A stretch of DNA of 22,253 nucleotides, taken from positions 1 through 22,253 of the forward strand of contig UQNB01000029.1 of assembly GCA_900542235.1 (NCBI GenBank), given 5' to 3'. The translations under genes and the position numbers were made by a program. The DNA comes from an uncultured Collinsella sp. (GTDB taxonomy: Bacteria > Actinomycetota > Coriobacteriia > Coriobacteriales > Coriobacteriaceae). Shown one piece after another: positions 20,767-22,253 of this stretch; positions within the stretch are counted from its first letter, which is position 1; every line of letters begins with the position of its first letter. The notes under the pieces were generated by a model. The model was given only the letters and a program-made list of their open reading frames with translations. It was not told the origin of the DNA and ran no database searches.

Positions 20767-22253
20767 ATGGGTCCTCGCCAACGACAGGGACACAGCCGTT
20801 CAAAGACGCACGCCCTGCCCATAATTCTGCTCTCGTTTTTGGGCTTTCTGCTGATTGCGGGCGTGGCGTTTGGCATCGGCATGGTCGGCAACGTCAACCG
20901 CTGGCTGTCCGATCTGCCCGACTACACCGACGCCAACGCGTATCTGGTGAGCGAGCCCACCGAGATCGTCGACTGCAACGGCAACAAGATCGCGAGCTTC
21001 TACACGCAAAACCGCAAGTCCATCACCAAGGACGAGGTCTCCCCCTACGTGCTGCAGGGCACCGTTGACGTCGAGGACGAGCGCTTCTACGAGCACGGCG
21101 GTATCGACCTGTGGGGTATCGCGCGTGCTGCGGTGGCAACCCTCGGCGGCGGGCACGAAGGCGCCTCGACTATCACCCAGCAGCTGGTGCGCAACACCAT
21201 CCTGCAGGAGGAGCAGTTCGACTCGACCATTGAGCGTAAGGTGCGCGAGGCCTACATCGCCATCAAGATGGAGGACATGTACTCCAAAGACGAGATCCTC
21301 ATGATGTACCTCAACACCATCTATTACGGCCACGGCGCCTACGGCATCGAGGCCGCAGCCGAGACCTATCTGTCCAAGAGCGCCGCCGACCTCACCCTCA
21401 GCGAGGCCGCGCTGCTCATCGGCCTTCCCAACTCGCCTTCGCAGTACGACCCCACGGTCAATCCCGATCTGGCACTGTCTCGCCGCAACAAGGTTCTCGA
21501 CAACATGCTGCGCCTGGGCCACATCACCCAGGAGGAGCACGATGCCGCACAGGCCGAGCCCATCACCCTCAACGTGACCGAAATCTCGGGCAGCGGCGTC
21601 GACGTTTACTCGCAGCCCTACTTTGTCTCCTACGTCAAGCAGCTGCTGGAGCAGGAGTTCTCGACCGACGTGCTCTTTAAGGGCGGCCTGACCGTCAAGA
21701 CCACCATCGACCCCACGATGCAGCAGGTGGCAGAGAATGCCGTCCGGGAGCAGCTCGACACGCTCTCGCTCGACGGCCTGGACATGGGCATGGTCGTCGT
21801 CGACCCCAAGACCGGCTACATCAAGTGCATGGTGGGCGGCTACGACTACAACGCTGACGAGAACCACGTAAACCATGCCACGGCCAAGCGTCCCGTCGGC
21901 TCCACCTTTAAGGCCTTTACGCTGGCAACTGCCATCCAAAACGGCATGAACCCCAACGTCACCCTCAACTGCAACTCGCCGCTCAAGGCCAAGGGCACCA
22001 CGACCGAGGTCCAAAATTACGCCAACCAGAGCTATGGCAACATCACGCTTAAGCAGGCGACGGCATACTCCTCCAACACCGGCTACATCCAGGTGGCGGA
22101 AGCCGTCGGCAACAGCAAGATCATCTCGCTCGTCAAAAAGCTCGGCATCGACCCCGCCAAGGACAACATCGAGGACGTTCCCGTCATGACGCTCGGCACC
22201 GGCTCGATCTCCCCGCTCGAGATGGCCGCCGCCTACGCGACGTTTGCCAACGG
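20767..22253 (+). CDS. Class A penicillin-binding protein (PBP1a-like), 3' end cut
   Basis: A bifunctional peptidoglycan synthase anchored in the membrane; 495 residues are visible and the frame is open at the window edge. A short basic N-terminus is followed by one membrane helix (about 17-40). The glycosyltransferase domain has EDERFYEHGG with catalytic Glu103, GASTITQQLVRN (132-143), RKVREAYIAIKME, and YLNTIYYGHGAYGIEAAAETY with PNSPSQYDP. The transpeptidase domain has the acylation motif STFK (Ser379, Lys382) and SSN (435-437). The KTG motif lies beyond the edge. GGAGG 8 nt before the ATG at 20767 fixes the start. Confidence 0.95.
   Translation, partial: MGPRQRQGHSRSKTHALPIILLSFLGFLLIAGVAFGIGMVGNVNRWLSDLPDYTDANAYLVSEPTEIVDCNGNKIASFYTQNRKSITKDEVSPYVLQGTVDVEDERFYEHGGIDLWGIARAAVATLGGGHEGASTITQQLVRNTILQEEQFDSTIERKVREAYIAIKMEDMYSKDEILMMYLNTIYYGHGAYGIEAAAETYLSKSAADLTLSEAALLIGLPNSPSQYDPTVNPDLALSRRNKVLDNMLRLGHITQEEHDAAQAEPITLNVTEISGSGVDVYSQPYFVSYVKQLLEQEFSTDVLFKGGLTVKTTIDPTMQQVAENAVREQLDTLSLDGLDMGMVVVDPKTGYIKCMVGGYDYNADENHVNHATAKRPVGSTFKAFTLATAIQNGMNPNVTLNCNSPLKAKGTTTEVQNYANQSYGNITLKQATAYSSNTGYIQVAEAVGNSKIISLVKKLGIDPAKDNIEDVPVMTLGTGSISPLEMAAAYATFAN

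Noticed and set aside
20800..22014. 404-residue minus-strand open frame opposite the penicillin-binding protein
   Set aside because: Low-complexity Val/Gly/Leu/Asp shadow; the plus strand has all glycosyltransferase and transpeptidase motifs.

Overview
The window is GC-rich, gene-dense bacterial chromosome with 19 protein-coding genes. No rRNA, tRNA, CRISPR array, insertion sequence or phage gene was seen. Codon use, strong AGGAGG-type ribosome sites, a penicillin-binding protein, a bile-acid-dehydrogenase-like enzyme and the style of the intergenic repeats suggest a gut Coriobacteriia member, most likely Collinsella or a close relative. That placement is inference from recall, not from a search.

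Region 1 (1-7700, all on the minus strand) reads, in transcription order, pstS-pstC-pstA-pstB (high-affinity phosphate uptake, no phoU at the end), a terminator, an ABC-F ATPase coupled to a Cof-type HAD phosphatase, another terminator, then a DtxR-type metal-responsive repressor. Region 2 (7700-12450) holds a PepV-like M20 dipeptidase downstream of a Gph-like HAD phosphatase, a divergent DegV fatty-acid-binding protein, a DinJ/YafQ-type toxin-antitoxin pair and a LOG-family nucleotide hydrolase. Region 3 (12450-18550) holds tgt (tRNA queuosine), an SDR dehydrogenase that strongly resembles clostridial 12-alpha-hydroxysteroid dehydrogenase, a divergent large acidic coiled-coil protein with a C-terminal membrane anchor, and tyrS. 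Region 4 (18550-22253) holds a U32-family protein (RNA hydroxylation type) and, divergent from it, a class A penicillin-binding protein cut by the window end.

The least ordinary content is between the genes. Two 174/173-nt copies of a three-hairpin element lie directly after the stop codons of the dehydrogenase and of tyrS; their outer stems differ in sequence but keep pairing. Two copies of a second element (17-18-bp perfect inverted repeat around exactly 29 nt) lie just past the ends of degV and the coiled-coil gene, again with compensatory arm changes. A third, single 30-bp-arm palindrome starts on the dipeptidase stop codon. A two-unit 25-nt repeat occurs at two loci, and one identical 17-mer hairpin lies about 21-23 nt before the start codons of the dipeptidase and the dehydrogenase. 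Together these look like families of structured 3'-end and 5'-leader elements. Confirming them needs a genome-wide covariance search that could not be run here.
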